Assembly: GCA_012512955.1 (NCBI GenBank)
Contig: JAAZDD010000161.1
Location: forward strand, 1-32,921
Direction of reading: 5' to 3'
Source of the DNA: Clostridia bacterium
GTDB lineage: Bacteria > Bacillota > DULZ01
DNA: 32,921 nucleotides
Numbering within the stretch: the stretch's first letter is position 1; each line of letters opens with the position of its first letter. Under the pieces are notes generated by a model. It was not told the origin of the DNA, did no database searches, and saw nothing but the letters and a program-made list of their open reading frames with translations. Position numbers and translations under genes: made by a program. Positions 1-8,000 of the stretch are shown piece by piece.

Positions 1-1
1 C

Positions 2-1603
2 ATCTTGTTTCCCGGAGGATCCCTGACGGGAGGCAGCCACAAGAAAGTGGGAAGCGGTCTTTTAGGCAGAAACCGGGAGATTGGGGAACAGAAAAACCAG
101 TTGCGTAAATTGGAAGCCAAGGAGAGGGAACTTCAGCAAAAGCTTCGGGAAATGCTGGAGCATAAAGCTGACCTGGAAAAGCAATGGCAGCAGCTGGGTG
201 AAGAAAGCAGTAGGCTGGAAATGGAGATCGCCCGCCGGGAAGGAGAAAGAAGCAGGCTGAAAGGGGAGTTGGCTCAGCAGCAAAAGTTAATGGAACAGGG
301 CCGTTGGGAGGAAGAACAGCTAGTGACGGAAGAGAGCCGGTGGCAACGCCAACTGGCTGAAGTGGAACAAGCAAAGGCTGTTGCCGTAGCGGAAAGGGAG
401 GAGATCAGCCGGCAACTGGGGCAAAACAAAGCTAAAGGAGCCCGCCTTGAGGAACAGATCCGGTCTTTGACAAACCGCTTGACGGAGCAGAAAGTTCAGT
501 TGGCCGCTCACCGGGAGAAGTTGCGCTCCCTGGAAAGTTCTCTGAGTTATTACCGGCAAAATCACCAGGAAGCCCTGGAAGCAAGTGAACGCTTGAAACG
601 GGAATTAAACCAATTGGTTGAGCGGAAAGGGTTGCTTAATCAATCTTTGGCTCAGTTGGAGGAACAGGAGCACCTGTTGCTCCATGAATGTCACCGGATG
701 GACGGCCGGCTAAAGAACCTGGCCGTCCAGGTACAGGAGGCCCAGGCTGATGTGATTGGCTTGGAAAGGCAAGTAGGGCAGTTGGCCAAGGAACTTAAAG
801 ATTTGAAAGAACAGCATCACCAGGTGGCCATGCAGCTGACCCGGTTGGAAGTGGAATGGGATAATGCCGTGGGCAGACTCGGGGAAAAATTTCAATTGAC
901 CTGGGAGGAAGCGAAAGAAAAGCAGGTGCAGTTAACTTCCCGGCGGGAGGCGGAGAACCGGGTCAGGAGTTTGCGAAAAATGATCGACGGTCTTGGTTTG
1001 GTCAATCCCAACGCCATGACCGAGTATCAGAAGCTGGAAGAACGTTACCGGTTTCTCAAGAACCAGCAAGAAGACCTGTTGGAGGCCAGGGAAGGGTTGT
1101 TCAAAATTATTGCGGAAATGGAAAAGATCATGGGCCAAAGATTTAGGCAGACATTTAAGGAAGTGGAGAACGCTTTTCAGGAGGTATTTGCTTATCTCTT
1201 CGATGGGGGCAAAGCAGCATTGGAGTTAACGGATGGAGATAATCTGTTGGAATGCGGCATAGAGATCATTGCCCAGCCTCCCGGGAAGAAAATGCAGCAC
1301 TTATCCCTGCTGTCTGGAGGGGAAAGGGCTTTGACAGCTACTGCCCTTCTGTTTGCCTTGCTGAAGGTGAAACCAAGCCCCTTCTGTGTACTGGATGAAA
1401 TTGAAGCTAATTTGGATGAGACCAATGTGGACCGGGTGGCCAAATACTTAAGGCAGTTTGCCCAGCAGACTCAGTTTATTCTGGTGTCTCACCGCCAGGG
1501 AACTATGGAAGCAGCCGACGCTCTCTATGGGGTGACCATGGAGGAATCCGGGGTTTCCCGGTTGGTGTCCGTCCGGCTGACGCCAGCGGCGGAAGTTGGT
1601 TAG
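2..1603 (+). CDS. smc: Chromosome segregation protein SMC, C-terminal half (5' truncated by window edge)
   Basis: SMC is an ATPase that forms long hinged dimers and, with ScpA/ScpB, compacts and separates sister chromosomes. The reading frame is already open at the left edge, so the N-terminal head, first coiled coil and most of the hinge lie outside. The first residues read FPGGSLTGGS, the conserved stretch at the end of the hinge. A long charged coiled coil, rich in E, Q, K and L, follows for roughly 370 residues. The C-terminal head carries the ABC signature LSGGERA (near base 1310), Walker B plus D-loop VLDEIEANLDE (near base 1390) and the switch histidine in VSHRQGT. The 533 visible residues fit about half of a typical protein of roughly 1190 aa. 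It is followed 56 bp later by a gene in the same direction. The frame is intact to its stop codon. Confidence 0.97.
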   Translation: MLFPGGSLTGGSHKKVGSGLLGRNREIGEQKNQLRKLEAKERELQQKLREMLEHKADLEKQWQQLGEESSRLEMEIARREGERSRLKGELAQQQKLMEQGRWEEEQLVTEESRWQRQLAEVEQAKAVAVAEREEISRQLGQNKAKGARLEEQIRSLTNRLTEQKVQLAAHREKLRSLESSLSYYRQNHQEALEASERLKRELNQLVERKGLLNQSLAQLEEQEHLLLHECHRMDGRLKNLAVQVQEAQADVIGLERQVGQLAKELKDLKEQHHQVAMQLTRLEVEWDNAVGRLGEKFQLTWEEAKEKQVQLTSRREAENRVRSLRKMIDGLGLVNPNAMTEYQKLEERYRFLKNQQEDLLEAREGLFKIIAEMEKIMGQRFRQTFKEVENAFQEVFAYLFDGGKAALELTDGDNLLECGIEIIAQPPGKKMQHLSLLSGGERALTATALLFALLKVKPSPFCVLDEIEANLDETNVDRVAKYLRQFAQQTQFILVSHRQGTMEAADALYGVTMEESGVSRLVSVRLTPAAEVG

Positions 1604-1612
1604 GATCGCATA

Positions 1613-1652
1613 CTCCTCTGTCCAAAGGGAAAACTAAAGAGGATCAGAGGAG
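1613..1652 (+). promoter_or_regulatory. Inverted repeat covering the ribosome binding site of the next gene
   Basis: CTCCTCTG at 1613-1620 is perfectly complementary to CAGAGGAG at 1645-1652, and the second arm contains the Shine-Dalgarno sequence of the GTG start at 1660. The loop is 24 nt. If it forms in the mRNA it would occlude the ribosome binding site. An anti-SD-like octamer can arise by chance, so the regulatory role is only inferred. Confidence 0.3.
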
Positions 1653-1659
1653 GGGTATT

Positions 1660-2799
1660 GTGAAAGAAATCAAAGGCATTGCCCATTTCCTGGTGGAGCA
1701 AATGGTTGAGCGGACCAGAGCCTTAGGACAGGGAAGAAATGTGGGCTGTTTCGGTTTTGTGGATGAAGACGGCTATATTTCTTCTCATACGGAATTGGTG
1801 GATGGGGGCTTAAGCGGTATTCCCTTACGGGTTTTATTGGGAAAAGTGGCAGTGATGGAGCATAATTCCATTATTGAAGGTTTGAAACAATTGCCGGAGA
1901 ATGCCGTGTTTATCACGACTCGTCCCGGTAAAACGGGACTGATCACCGATGTGACGGGAGTGGATTTTTTCAATTTGCCGGTGGTCAGTATCGGAGTAAA
2001 GAATGACGGGGTAGCCGGAATTGGCCTGATGATGCCCAAGCCCCGCCATTATGATTTGGCTACGGAGGCAGAGAAACTTAACCTGGAAACTTTGGACACT
2101 GATACCATGGAAGCGGAAAGAGAGGTCCTGCGCAAGACCAATGAATTGGGGTTGGCTTACCTGGAATTAAGTGAAAGCCTGGAAACGGTGGATCTACCTG
2201 AAAAACCGCCGGTCTGCCTGGCGTCCCGGAAGGACTATTGGCGTCTACCCAGAAGAAAGGTAGAGGCTTTGAACGGGGAATTGGCCAAAGAATTGGTGGC
2301 CAAATCTATCTCTATCGGTCAGGGACGTGAGGTGTCCGTGATGGGATTATTGGATGAGCAGGGAACAGTCCAGCCTTTAGGGAAAATCATCGCAGGAGGT
2401 ATGGGGTTTGTACCTGCCAGGTTGATGGCTTCCAGTGCGGCGGATATTGAGGGCAAGTCCCTCCGGGAAATCTACGGAGAGCTTTTGCCCCCCAATGCGG
2501 TGATTGTCCACACCCATCCCGGAGGAACCGGTGTCATGCATGTGGGAGATGCCAGCGCCGGCCCCGGTACCTGGGGACGGCCCATTGTGGCTATAGGCCA
2601 TGATCAGGACGGTGAGATCAAAGGAGCTACCGTCATTGAAGTAGAGGACCGTCTTTACCGGCTGGCTGATGAGGATGAAAAATTGAACCTGGCTTTCTTC
2701 GAGGCAGGTACTCCCGAAGCGGAAGCGGACATCAGGAATCGGAAATTTGGGATTGCCCAGGAATACACCGGATTGTGTAAACCCATTGAGCTGGTCTAG
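1660..2799 (+). CDS. Uncharacterised protein with a duplicated JAMM/MPN-like domain (379 aa)
   Basis: I do not recognise a named gene. The start is GTG at 1660, with GAGGAGGGG at 1646-1654 as ribosome binding site. The protein appears to be a tandem duplication: residues about 18-170 match about 213-375. Both halves share GQGR (23-26 and 220-223), LPxNAV (78-83 and 276-281) followed by a PG-x-TG turn, and a late EKLNL block (138-142 and 340-344). The second half has H284-T-H286, ten residues, then D297. This is the HxH(x10)D spacing of JAMM metalloproteases, but with H294 where the family usually has Ser. E224 sits in EVSVMGLL, where JAMM proteins carry their upstream Glu. In the first half these positions are N27, T86, R88 and T99, so copy one should not bind metal that way. 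No signal peptide or membrane segment is seen. Lying between smc and ftsY, it is probably cytoplasmic. Catalysis is inference. Confidence 0.7.
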   Translation: MKEIKGIAHFLVEQMVERTRALGQGRNVGCFGFVDEDGYISSHTELVDGGLSGIPLRVLLGKVAVMEHNSIIEGLKQLPENAVFITTRPGKTGLITDVTGVDFFNLPVVSIGVKNDGVAGIGLMMPKPRHYDLATEAEKLNLETLDTDTMEAEREVLRKTNELGLAYLELSESLETVDLPEKPPVCLASRKDYWRLPRRKVEALNGELAKELVAKSISIGQGREVSVMGLLDEQGTVQPLGKIIAGGMGFVPARLMASSAADIEGKSLREIYGELLPPNAVIVHTHPGGTGVMHVGDASAGPGTWGRPIVAIGHDQDGEIKGATVIEVEDRLYRLADEDEKLNLAFFEAGTPEAEADIRNRKFGIAQEYTGLCKPIELV

Positions 2800-2814
2800 G
2801 GCTTGTGGTAAAAT
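2786..2814 (+). promoter_or_regulatory. Possible sigma-A-type promoter upstream of ftsY
   Basis: TTGAGC (2786-2791) and TAAAAT (2809-2814) are separated by exactly 17 bp. They match the consensus hexamers at 4/6 and 5/6. The -35 overlaps the end of the preceding gene. A transcript would begin near 2821, inside the 5' arm of the adjacent hairpin, so this promoter and that terminator cannot both act on the same RNA. Confidence 0.35.
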
Positions 2815-2818
2815 TATG

Positions 2819-2855
2819 AGGCTGGGGTCGGAAAGACCTTAGCCTTATCTTTTTA
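2819..2855 (+). terminator. Hairpin with U-rich tail between the JAMM-like gene and ftsY
   Basis: AGGCTGGGGTC (2819-2829) pairs with GACCTTAGCCT (2835-2845) around a GGAAA loop, giving an 11-bp stem with two central G-U pairs. TATCTTTTTA follows. The form is that of an intrinsic terminator or attenuator ending just before the ftsY ribosome binding site. Confidence 0.55.
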
Positions 2856-2869
2856 AGGGGGTTTTTGAT

Positions 2870-3790
2870 GTGGGATTTTTTGAGAAATTGAAAGCAGGCT
2901 TGGCGAAAACCAGGGCAGGTTTTGTGGATAAGGTCAATACGCTGGTGACGGGCAGGACCAAAATCGATGAGGAATTCTATGAAGAATTGGAAGAAATTTT
3001 GATCCAAAGTGATGTAGGAGTGGAGACCACCTTAAAATTGGTGGAACAAGTAAAAGCATCTGCCAAGGAAAGAAAGGCAACCAGCGGTGAGGAAGTTAAA
3101 GATATTCTAAAGGAAGAAATAGAGAATATTTTGAGTGCCAAAGATAGCAGCCTTAACTTCCAGGAGGACGGGCTAACGGTGATCATGGTGGTAGGTGTCA
3201 ACGGAGCAGGTAAAACCACCACCATCGGCAAATTGGCCGCCAATTTCAAGAGTGAAGGGAAAAAGGTACTCCTGGCCGCGGCAGATACCTTTAGGGCGGC
3301 AGCCATCGAACAGTTGGAAATCTGGGCAGAGCGAAGCGGTGTAGAATTGGTTAAACACCAGGAAGGTTCTGATCCTGCGGCTGTGGCCTTTGACGGGTTG
3401 AAGGCAGCTCAATCCCGCCAGGCAGACGTGCTGATCATTGATACGGCAGGGCGCCTACAGAACAAGAAAAACCTGATGAATGAGCTGAACAAAATATTCC
3501 GGGTATTAAATCGGGAGGCGTCCGGAACACCCCATGAGGTATTGCTGGTCATTGATGCCACCACCGGACAAAATGCTTTGTCACAGGCCCTGGTCTTTAA
3601 AGAAGCCGCCAATGTGACGGGGATTGTCTTGACCAAATTGGACGGCACAGCCAAAGGAGGGGTGATTATTCCCGTGGCGGATCAGTTGCAGATCCCGGTG
3701 AAGTTCGTGGGTGTCGGTGAAGGGATTGACGATTTAAAACCCTTTGATGCCAAAGATTTCGTGTCTGCTTTGTTCAGTGAGGAAGGTTAG
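2870..3790 (+). CDS. ftsY: Signal recognition particle receptor FtsY
   Basis: FtsY is the membrane-associated receptor GTPase that docks Ffh-bound ribosomes at the translocon. At 306 aa it has the short Gram-positive form, without the long acidic A domain of enterobacterial FtsY. An N/X helical bundle occupies about residues 1-100. The G domain follows, with GVNGAGKT at 109-116 (P-loop), the insertion-box ADTFRAAA, DTAGRLQNKK (G3) and TKLDGTAKGG (G4 region). The start is GTG at 2870, preceded by AAGGGGGT at 2854-2861. An ATG overlapping at 2868 is out of frame. It sits two genes upstream of ffh, its GTPase partner, so the two SRP GTPases are near neighbours. The frame shows no lesions. Confidence 0.97.
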   Translation: MGFFEKLKAGLAKTRAGFVDKVNTLVTGRTKIDEEFYEELEEILIQSDVGVETTLKLVEQVKASAKERKATSGEEVKDILKEEIENILSAKDSSLNFQEDGLTVIMVVGVNGAGKTTTIGKLAANFKSEGKKVLLAAADTFRAAAIEQLEIWAERSGVELVKHQEGSDPAAVAFDGLKAAQSRQADVLIIDTAGRLQNKKNLMNELNKIFRVLNREASGTPHEVLLVIDATTGQNALSQALVFKEAANVTGIVLTKLDGTAKGGVIIPVADQLQIPVKFVGVGEGIDDLKPFDAKDFVSALFSEEG

Positions 3791-3809
3791 AATTGGAGGA
3801 GGGATTCCA

Positions 3810-5120
3810 TTGGCCAAGATCCTGATTAAGAATTGTGTGATCATCCCCATGGAGAAAGAGTTGGCTGATCCGGGAGAACGGTATTTTACCGGGGAAATTG
3901 CCGTTTCCGGCCGCCGGATTGTCCATGTGGGACCGCAGGGAACGGTGAGTAGCGATTTTCAAGCGGAGCGAGTCATTGACGGGACGGGAAAGGTGGCTTT
4001 GCCGGGCTTAATCAATGCCCATACCCATGCGGCCATGACACTCCTTAGGAGCTATGCTGATGATCTGCCCCTGATGCAGTGGCTGGAACAACGGATCTGG
4101 CCCCTGGAAGCGAATCTCACACCGGAAGATGTGTACTGGGGCACCAAACTGAGCATTCTGGAGATGTTGAAGGCAGGAATCACTACTTTTGCCGATATGT
4201 ACTTATTCATGGAGCAAGTGGCCCAGGCTGTTCAGGAAGGCGGAATGCGGGCCTCCCTGGCCAGGGGTATTGTCGGAGGAGAGCGGGGTTTGGCGGCCCT
4301 CCGGGAGACGGAGGAACTGGCGGACAAATGGCACGGCTTTGAAGAGGGCCGGATCACGGTGATGTTTGGCCCCCATGCTCCTTATACCTGCCCGCCGGAG
4401 TTCCTGAAAGAAGTGGTCAAGAAGGCTAAGCAATCAGGGTTAGGGATTCACATTCATTTGGCTGAAACCCTGGATGAGGTGCAGCGGATCAAAAACCGGT
4501 ACGGAAAGCTTCCCGTAGAGTTGATGGAAGAAGTAGGGCTCTTTGAAGTACCTGTAACGGCAGCCCACTGCGTTCACTTGGAACCCCACGAAATTAACAT
4601 ACTCAGAGATTATAACGTGAAAGTGGTTCATAATCCGGAAAGTAATATGAAATTGGCCAGCGGTATTGCCCCGGTTCCCGAAATGTTGGAGGCAGGAGTG
4701 ACGGTAGCCCTGGGCACTGACGGCGCAGCTAGCAACAACAATTTGGATTTGTTCGGTGAAATGCGGGCCGCCGCCTTGCTCCATAAAGTCAATAAACTGG
4801 ATTCCACCGTGATCAGTGCCTACCAGGCACTGCAAATGGCCACCAGAGCCGGTGCCAAAGCTTTGGGATTGGAGGATCTGGGGGTCCTCAAAGCGGGCTA
4901 TAAGGCGGATCTGATTTTAGTTGATTTGGAAAAGCCCCATCTCTATCCCCGGCACGATATAGTTGCCCATTTGGTTTATGCAGTACAGGCTGCCGATGTG
5001 GATACGGTCATGGTCGACGGGCGGATCCTGGTGGAGAAGGGGCAGGTATTGTCCCTTGACGAGGAAGAGATTTACCGGAAAGTGAAAGAAGCCAGTGATA
5101 GATTAACAGGTCAACATTAA
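3810..5120 (+). CDS. mtaD: 5-methylthioadenosine / S-adenosylhomocysteine deaminase
   Basis: This amidohydrolase-superfamily enzyme converts MTA or SAH to the inosyl forms, detoxifying by-products of methyl transfer. The 436-aa protein shows the metal-binding set in order: AHTH (His71, His73), HIHLAET (His214, His216, Glu219), AHCVHL (His253) and TDGAASNNN (Asp304). MTA/SAH deaminases are distinguished from guanine deaminases by segments such as HAPYTCPPE and the long LEQRIWPLE helix. I chose TTG at 3810 because GGAGGAGGG (3795-3803) lies 6 nt upstream and the product begins MAKILIKNC, typical of the family. Extending to 3744 would overlap ftsY by 47 bp without a good binding site. It follows ftsY by 19 bp. 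Some members deaminate adenosine too, so substrate preference is uncertain. Confidence 0.88.
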   Translation: MAKILIKNCVIIPMEKELADPGERYFTGEIAVSGRRIVHVGPQGTVSSDFQAERVIDGTGKVALPGLINAHTHAAMTLLRSYADDLPLMQWLEQRIWPLEANLTPEDVYWGTKLSILEMLKAGITTFADMYLFMEQVAQAVQEGGMRASLARGIVGGERGLAALRETEELADKWHGFEEGRITVMFGPHAPYTCPPEFLKEVVKKAKQSGLGIHIHLAETLDEVQRIKNRYGKLPVELMEEVGLFEVPVTAAHCVHLEPHEINILRDYNVKVVHNPESNMKLASGIAPVPEMLEAGVTVALGTDGAASNNNLDLFGEMRAAALLHKVNKLDSTVISAYQALQMATRAGAKALGLEDLGVLKAGYKADLILVDLEKPHLYPRHDIVAHLVYAVQAADVDTVMVDGRILVEKGQVLSLDEEEIYRKVKEASDRLTGQH

Positions 5121-5123
5121 GGC

Positions 5124-5152
5124 TTGACAGGGAAACGGTAATTATGTAAAAT
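5124..5152 (+). promoter_or_regulatory. Sigma-A-type promoter of the ylxM-ffh-rpsP operon
   Basis: A perfect TTGACA (5124-5129), 17 bp of spacer and TAAAAT (5147-5152) lie in the 72-bp gap after mtaD. Initiation is expected near 5159. This is the best promoter match in the window and suits a highly expressed SRP/ribosomal operon. Confidence 0.8.
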
Positions 5153-5154
5153 CA

Positions 5155-5184
5155 CCCTGTAAAGCAAAAATACTTTACATGGGG
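5155..5184 (+). promoter_or_regulatory. Stem-loop at the predicted 5' end of the ylxM-ffh transcript
   Basis: CCCTGTAAAG (5155-5164) pairs with CTTTACA-t-GGG(G) (5173-5184) around the loop CAAAAATA, giving a 10-bp stem with one bulged T. It begins at or next to the predicted transcription start. It could stabilise the mRNA 5' end or be an operator palindrome; no poly-U follows. Confidence 0.45.
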
Positions 5185-5192
5185 CTGAAGTA

Positions 5193-5543
5193 ATGTTAGA
5201 TAAAGTCACCAGGATGGCTTGGCTTTATGATTTTTACGGCTCCCTGCTGACGGAAAAGCAGCGGCGGTTTGTGGAGCTGTACTATCACCAAGACTTTTCC
5301 CTGGCTGAAATTGCTTCCCTGACCGGAATCAGCCGCCAGGCGGTTTACGATTTGTTGAAGCGGTCGGAAAACGCCCTGGAGGACTATGAGGCTTCTTTAG
5401 GTTTTTTGGAAAAATATCTTGAACAACAAAAAATTGTTGCTCAATTAAGGGAATTATTGTTAAAGGCCCAGGTACAGGAGGATCTTTTCCGGGGAGCTGA
5501 CCAATTGTTGACCAGCCTCCTGGAAGTATACCAGGAGACGTAA
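5193..5543 (+). CDS. ylxM: YlxM family HTH protein (SRP-associated)
   Basis: YlxM is a small sigma-region-4-like helix-turn-helix protein encoded just upstream of ffh across Firmicutes and thought to modulate the signal recognition particle. The 116-aa protein has the HTH at about residues 36-58 (SLAEIASLTG then ISRQAVYDLL) and a helical, probably coiled-coil, C-terminal tail. The family motif LTEKQRRFVELYY is present. Start ATG at 5193 gives the standard N-terminus. It ends 12 bp before ffh and is the first gene of the operon from the promoter at 5124. Direct biochemical roles are shown for streptococcal relatives only; here function rests on family and context. Confidence 0.93.
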   Translation: MLDKVTRMAWLYDFYGSLLTEKQRRFVELYYHQDFSLAEIASLTGISRQAVYDLLKRSENALEDYEASLGFLEKYLEQQKIVAQLRELLLKAQVQEDLFRGADQLLTSLLEVYQET

Positions 5544-5555
5544 AGGAGAGACAAG

Positions 5556-6908
5556 ATGAGTGCTTTTTCCAGTTTGGCGGAAAAACTCCAGAATACTTTC
5601 AAGAAGCTGAAAGGCAAGGGCAAACTGACGGAAAAAGATGTTCAGGAGGCCATGCGGGAAGTCCGGCTTGCCCTGTTGGAAGCAGACGTAAACTATAAGG
5701 TGGTAAAGGATTTTACCGCTACCGTTAAAGAGAGGGCTTTGGGTCAGGAAGTGATGGAGAGCCTGACTCCTGCCCAGCAGGTCATCAAGATTGTCAATGA
5801 GGAGCTAACGGCTCTCATGGGAGGGACCCAAAGCAAAATTACCCTGGCGTCGAAACCGCCGACGATTATCATGCTGGTGGGTCTGCAAGGAGCTGGTAAA
5901 ACAACCACCGCAGGTAAATTGGCAGGGTATTTTAAAAGGCAGGGGAGACGCCCCCTGCTGGTGGCTTGCGACGTTTACCGGCCGGCCGCTATCAAGCAGT
6001 TGGAAGTGGTAGGCGGCAAGCTGGAGATTCCGGTTTTTTCCCTGGGTGAGCGGGTCAGTCCTGTGGAAATAGCCCGGCAGGCAGTGGCCCATGCCCAAAA
6101 CCACGGTAATGACTTGGTTGTTTTGGATACCGCCGGCAGGCTGCATATCAATGAGGAATTAATGCAGGAACTGGAGAATATCAAGACTGCCGTAAAGCCC
6201 CATGAAATACTGCTGGTAGTTGATGCTATGACAGGGCAGGATGCGGTGTCGGTGGCGGAAAGTTTCCACCAGACCCTAGGCCTGGATGGGATTATTATGA
6301 CCAAATTGGACGGGGATACCAGGGGCGGTGCCGCTTTGTCGGTTAAGGCAGTAACCGGCAGGCCCATTAAATTCGCCGGGATGGGCGAAAAACTGGATGC
6401 CCTGGAACCCTTCCATCCCGACCGGATGGCTTCCCGGATTTTGGGAATGGGGGATGTTTTAACCCTGATTGAGAAGGCCCAGGCCAGTTTTGATCAGGCC
6501 AAGGCCAAGGAGATGGAGCGAAAGCTCAGGCAGCAGGAGTTCACCCTGGAGGATTTTTTGGATCAGTTGAATCAAATGAAATCCATGGGGCCCTTAGAAG
6601 ATATTCTGGGGATGCTGCCCGGTTTGGGACAGGCGAAACAGCTCAAAAATTTGCAGGTGGATGAGAAAGAACTGCAGCATGTGGAAGCGATTATTCAATC
6701 CATGACGCCTGCGGAGAGACGAAATCCGGAAATTATTAACGGCAGTCGCAAGCGGAGAATCGCCCAGGGAAGCGGTACCCGGGTCCAGGATGTGAACCGG
6801 TTGCTGAAGCAGTTTGCGGAAGCCAGAAAAATGATGAAACAGTTGGGCGAGATGGCGGGAGCAGCCAAGAAAGGCAAAAAAGGTTTCAAGTTTCCCTTAT
6901 TCAGATAA
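5556..6908 (+). CDS. ffh: Signal recognition particle protein Ffh
   Basis: Ffh binds 4.5S/SRP RNA and signal peptides emerging from the ribosome and hands them to FtsY. The 450-aa protein has an N domain (about 1-95) and a G domain with GLQGAGKT at 109-116, [22 protein letters not shown] and [10 protein letters not shown]. The methionine-rich M domain (about 300-450) holds the RNA-binding [20 protein letters not shown]-type segment. The GTPase core closely parallels that of FtsY, as expected for partners forming a pseudo-symmetric heterodimer. Start ATG at 5556 follows AAAGGAGAG. Length and domain order are standard. Confidence 0.98.
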   Translation: MSAFSSLAEKLQNTFKKLKGKGKLTEKDVQEAMREVRLALLEADVNYKVVKDFTATVKERALGQEVMESLTPAQQVIKIVNEELTALMGGTQSKITLASKPPTIIMLVGLQGAGKTTTAGKLAGYFKRQGRRPLLVACDVYRPAAIKQLEVVGGKLEIPVFSLGERVSPVEIARQAVAHAQNHGNDLVVLDTAGRLHINEELMQELENIKTAVKPHEILLVVDAMTGQDAVSVAESFHQTLGLDGIIMTKLDGDTRGGAALSVKAVTGRPIKFAGMGEKLDALEPFHPDRMASRILGMGDVLTLIEKAQASFDQAKAKEMERKLRQQEFTLEDFLDQLNQMKSMGPLEDILGMLPGLGQAKQLKNLQVDEKELQHVEAIIQSMTPAERRNPEIINGSRKRRIAQGSGTRVQDVNRLLKQFAEARKMMKQLGEMAGAAKKGKKGFKFPLFR

Positions 6909-6953
6909 TAAGGGTAATCTTTAGATAAAGATGAACTTGAGGAGGTGGATTTT

Positions 6954-7226
6954 TTGGCAACAAGGATCAGATTAAGGAGAATGGGCAGCAAGAAAGCTCC
7001 CTTTTACCGGGTGGTAGTAGCTGATGCCCGCTCCCCCAGGGACGGTCGTTTTATTGAAGAAATCGGGTACTATAATCCCGTCAGCCAGCCGGAAGCGATT
7101 CAAATCGATACGGAAAAGGCGGTTAAATGGGTGAAGAATGGTGCCCAGCCTTCTGAAACCGTCAGGGCTCTCTTAAAGAAGGCCGGGGTTTGGAAGAAAA
7201 TTGCCGAAGAAAAAGCGGCTAAATAG
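6954..7226 (+). CDS. rpsP: 30S ribosomal protein S16
   Basis: S16 is a primary assembly protein of the small ribosomal subunit. The 90-aa product begins [19 protein letters not shown], the hallmark N-terminus. The start is TTG at 6954, because GGAGGTGG at 6941-6948 is the Shine-Dalgarno sequence; the in-frame GTG at 6945 lies inside that sequence and cannot be the start. It lies 45 bp downstream of ffh and 18 bp upstream of khpA, in the usual ffh-rpsP-khpA-rimM-trmD-rplS order. Use of TTG for a ribosomal protein is uncommon but clear here. Confidence 0.97.
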   Translation: MATRIRLRRMGSKKAPFYRVVVADARSPRDGRFIEEIGYYNPVSQPEAIQIDTEKAVKWVKNGAQPSETVRALLKKAGVWKKIAEEKAAK

Positions 7227-7244
7227 TTCAGAGGGGGTCTATAA

Positions 7245-7472
7245 ATGAGGGAACTGGTAGAGAATATTGCCAGAGCTCTTGTTGATCATCCGGATGAGGT
7301 TACCGTCAATGTGGTGGAAGGTGAAAAATCCGTTATTTTGGAGTTGAAAGTGGCACCTGATGACATGGGCAAAGTAATCGGCAAGCAGGGCAGGATTGCC
7401 AAAGCCATCCGGACTGTGGTCAAAGCGGCCTCTAGCAGAGAAAGTAAAAAGGTAGTAGTGGAAATTGTATAA
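7245..7472 (+). CDS. khpA: KH-domain RNA-binding protein KhpA (YlqC)
   Basis: KhpA is a single type-II KH-domain RNA-binding protein that pairs with KhpB in many Firmicutes and influences cell elongation and division in streptococci. The 75-aa protein carries the KH signature MGKVIGKQGRIAKAIR, with the GxxG loop GKQG at residues 46-49. GAGGGGGT sits about 8 nt before ATG at 7245. It lies between rpsP and rimM as in related genomes, and its last codons overlap the predicted TTG start of rimM, which suggests translational coupling. Confidence 0.95.
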   Translation: MRELVENIARALVDHPDEVTVNVVEGEKSVILELKVAPDDMGKVIGKQGRIAKAIRTVVKAASSRESKKVVVEIV

Positions 7473-7989
7473 AGAGAAAGAGCCTTTGATTACCATAGGC
7501 GAAATTTTGACAACCCAAGGCCATAAAGGAGAAGTGAAGGTCCGACCTTATACCGATTTTCCCCAACGCTTCCAAAAGGGAGAACGAGTGTTGTTAGAAA
7601 AAGAAGGCCGGTTGGCTGAATATGAAATTGCGTCGGTCAGGCATCACAAACGCTGGGTGATCATCGGTTTTGCCGGAATAGCAGACATGTCTGCCGCGGA
7701 AAAACTGGCAGGGTATTTGATTAAAATTCCGCCGGATCAAGTATATCCCTTGCCTGAGGGACATTATTACGTTTTTCAGCTGGTGGGACTGCCGGTTTAT
7801 TCCTTGGAAGGCCGGTATTTAGGCGATTTGCAAAATGTCCTGCCTACCGGCGGCAACGATGTCTACCAGATTGTTCACCCGCAAACAGGTCAGGAGATCC
7901 TGGTGCCGGCAATCAAGGAATGCGTAGCAGCCATCAATTTGGAGGAGAAACGCATCACGGTGAAGTTGTTGCCGGGTTTGGCGGATTAG
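7465..7989 (+). CDS. rimM: 16S rRNA processing protein RimM
   Basis: RimM binds S19 and helps mature the head of the 30S subunit. The 174-aa protein has the N-terminal RimM barrel ([18 protein letters not shown]) and a C-terminal PRC-barrel with GNDVYQIV and [11 protein letters not shown]. The start is uncertain: TTG at 7465 overlaps the end of khpA and lacks a strong binding site, while TTG at 7486, preceded by AAAGAGAAAGAG, would give a protein 7 residues shorter that begins directly at ITIG. Both are family-like. The longer form is listed because overlap with khpA fits coupling. It ends 11 bp before trmD, whose ribosome binding site overlaps the rimM stop. Confidence 0.92.
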   Translation: MYKEKEPLITIGEILTTQGHKGEVKVRPYTDFPQRFQKGERVLLEKEGRLAEYEIASVRHHKRWVIIGFAGIADMSAAEKLAGYLIKIPPDQVYPLPEGHYYVFQLVGLPVYSLEGRYLGDLQNVLPTGGNDVYQIVHPQTGQEILVPAIKECVAAINLEEKRITVKLLPGLAD

Positions 7990-8000
7990 GAGAATTGACA

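Noticed and set aside
3744-3809. Longer N-terminus for the MTA/SAH deaminase
   Set aside because: It would overlap ftsY by 47 bp and has no binding site; the TTG at 3810 has a strong one.
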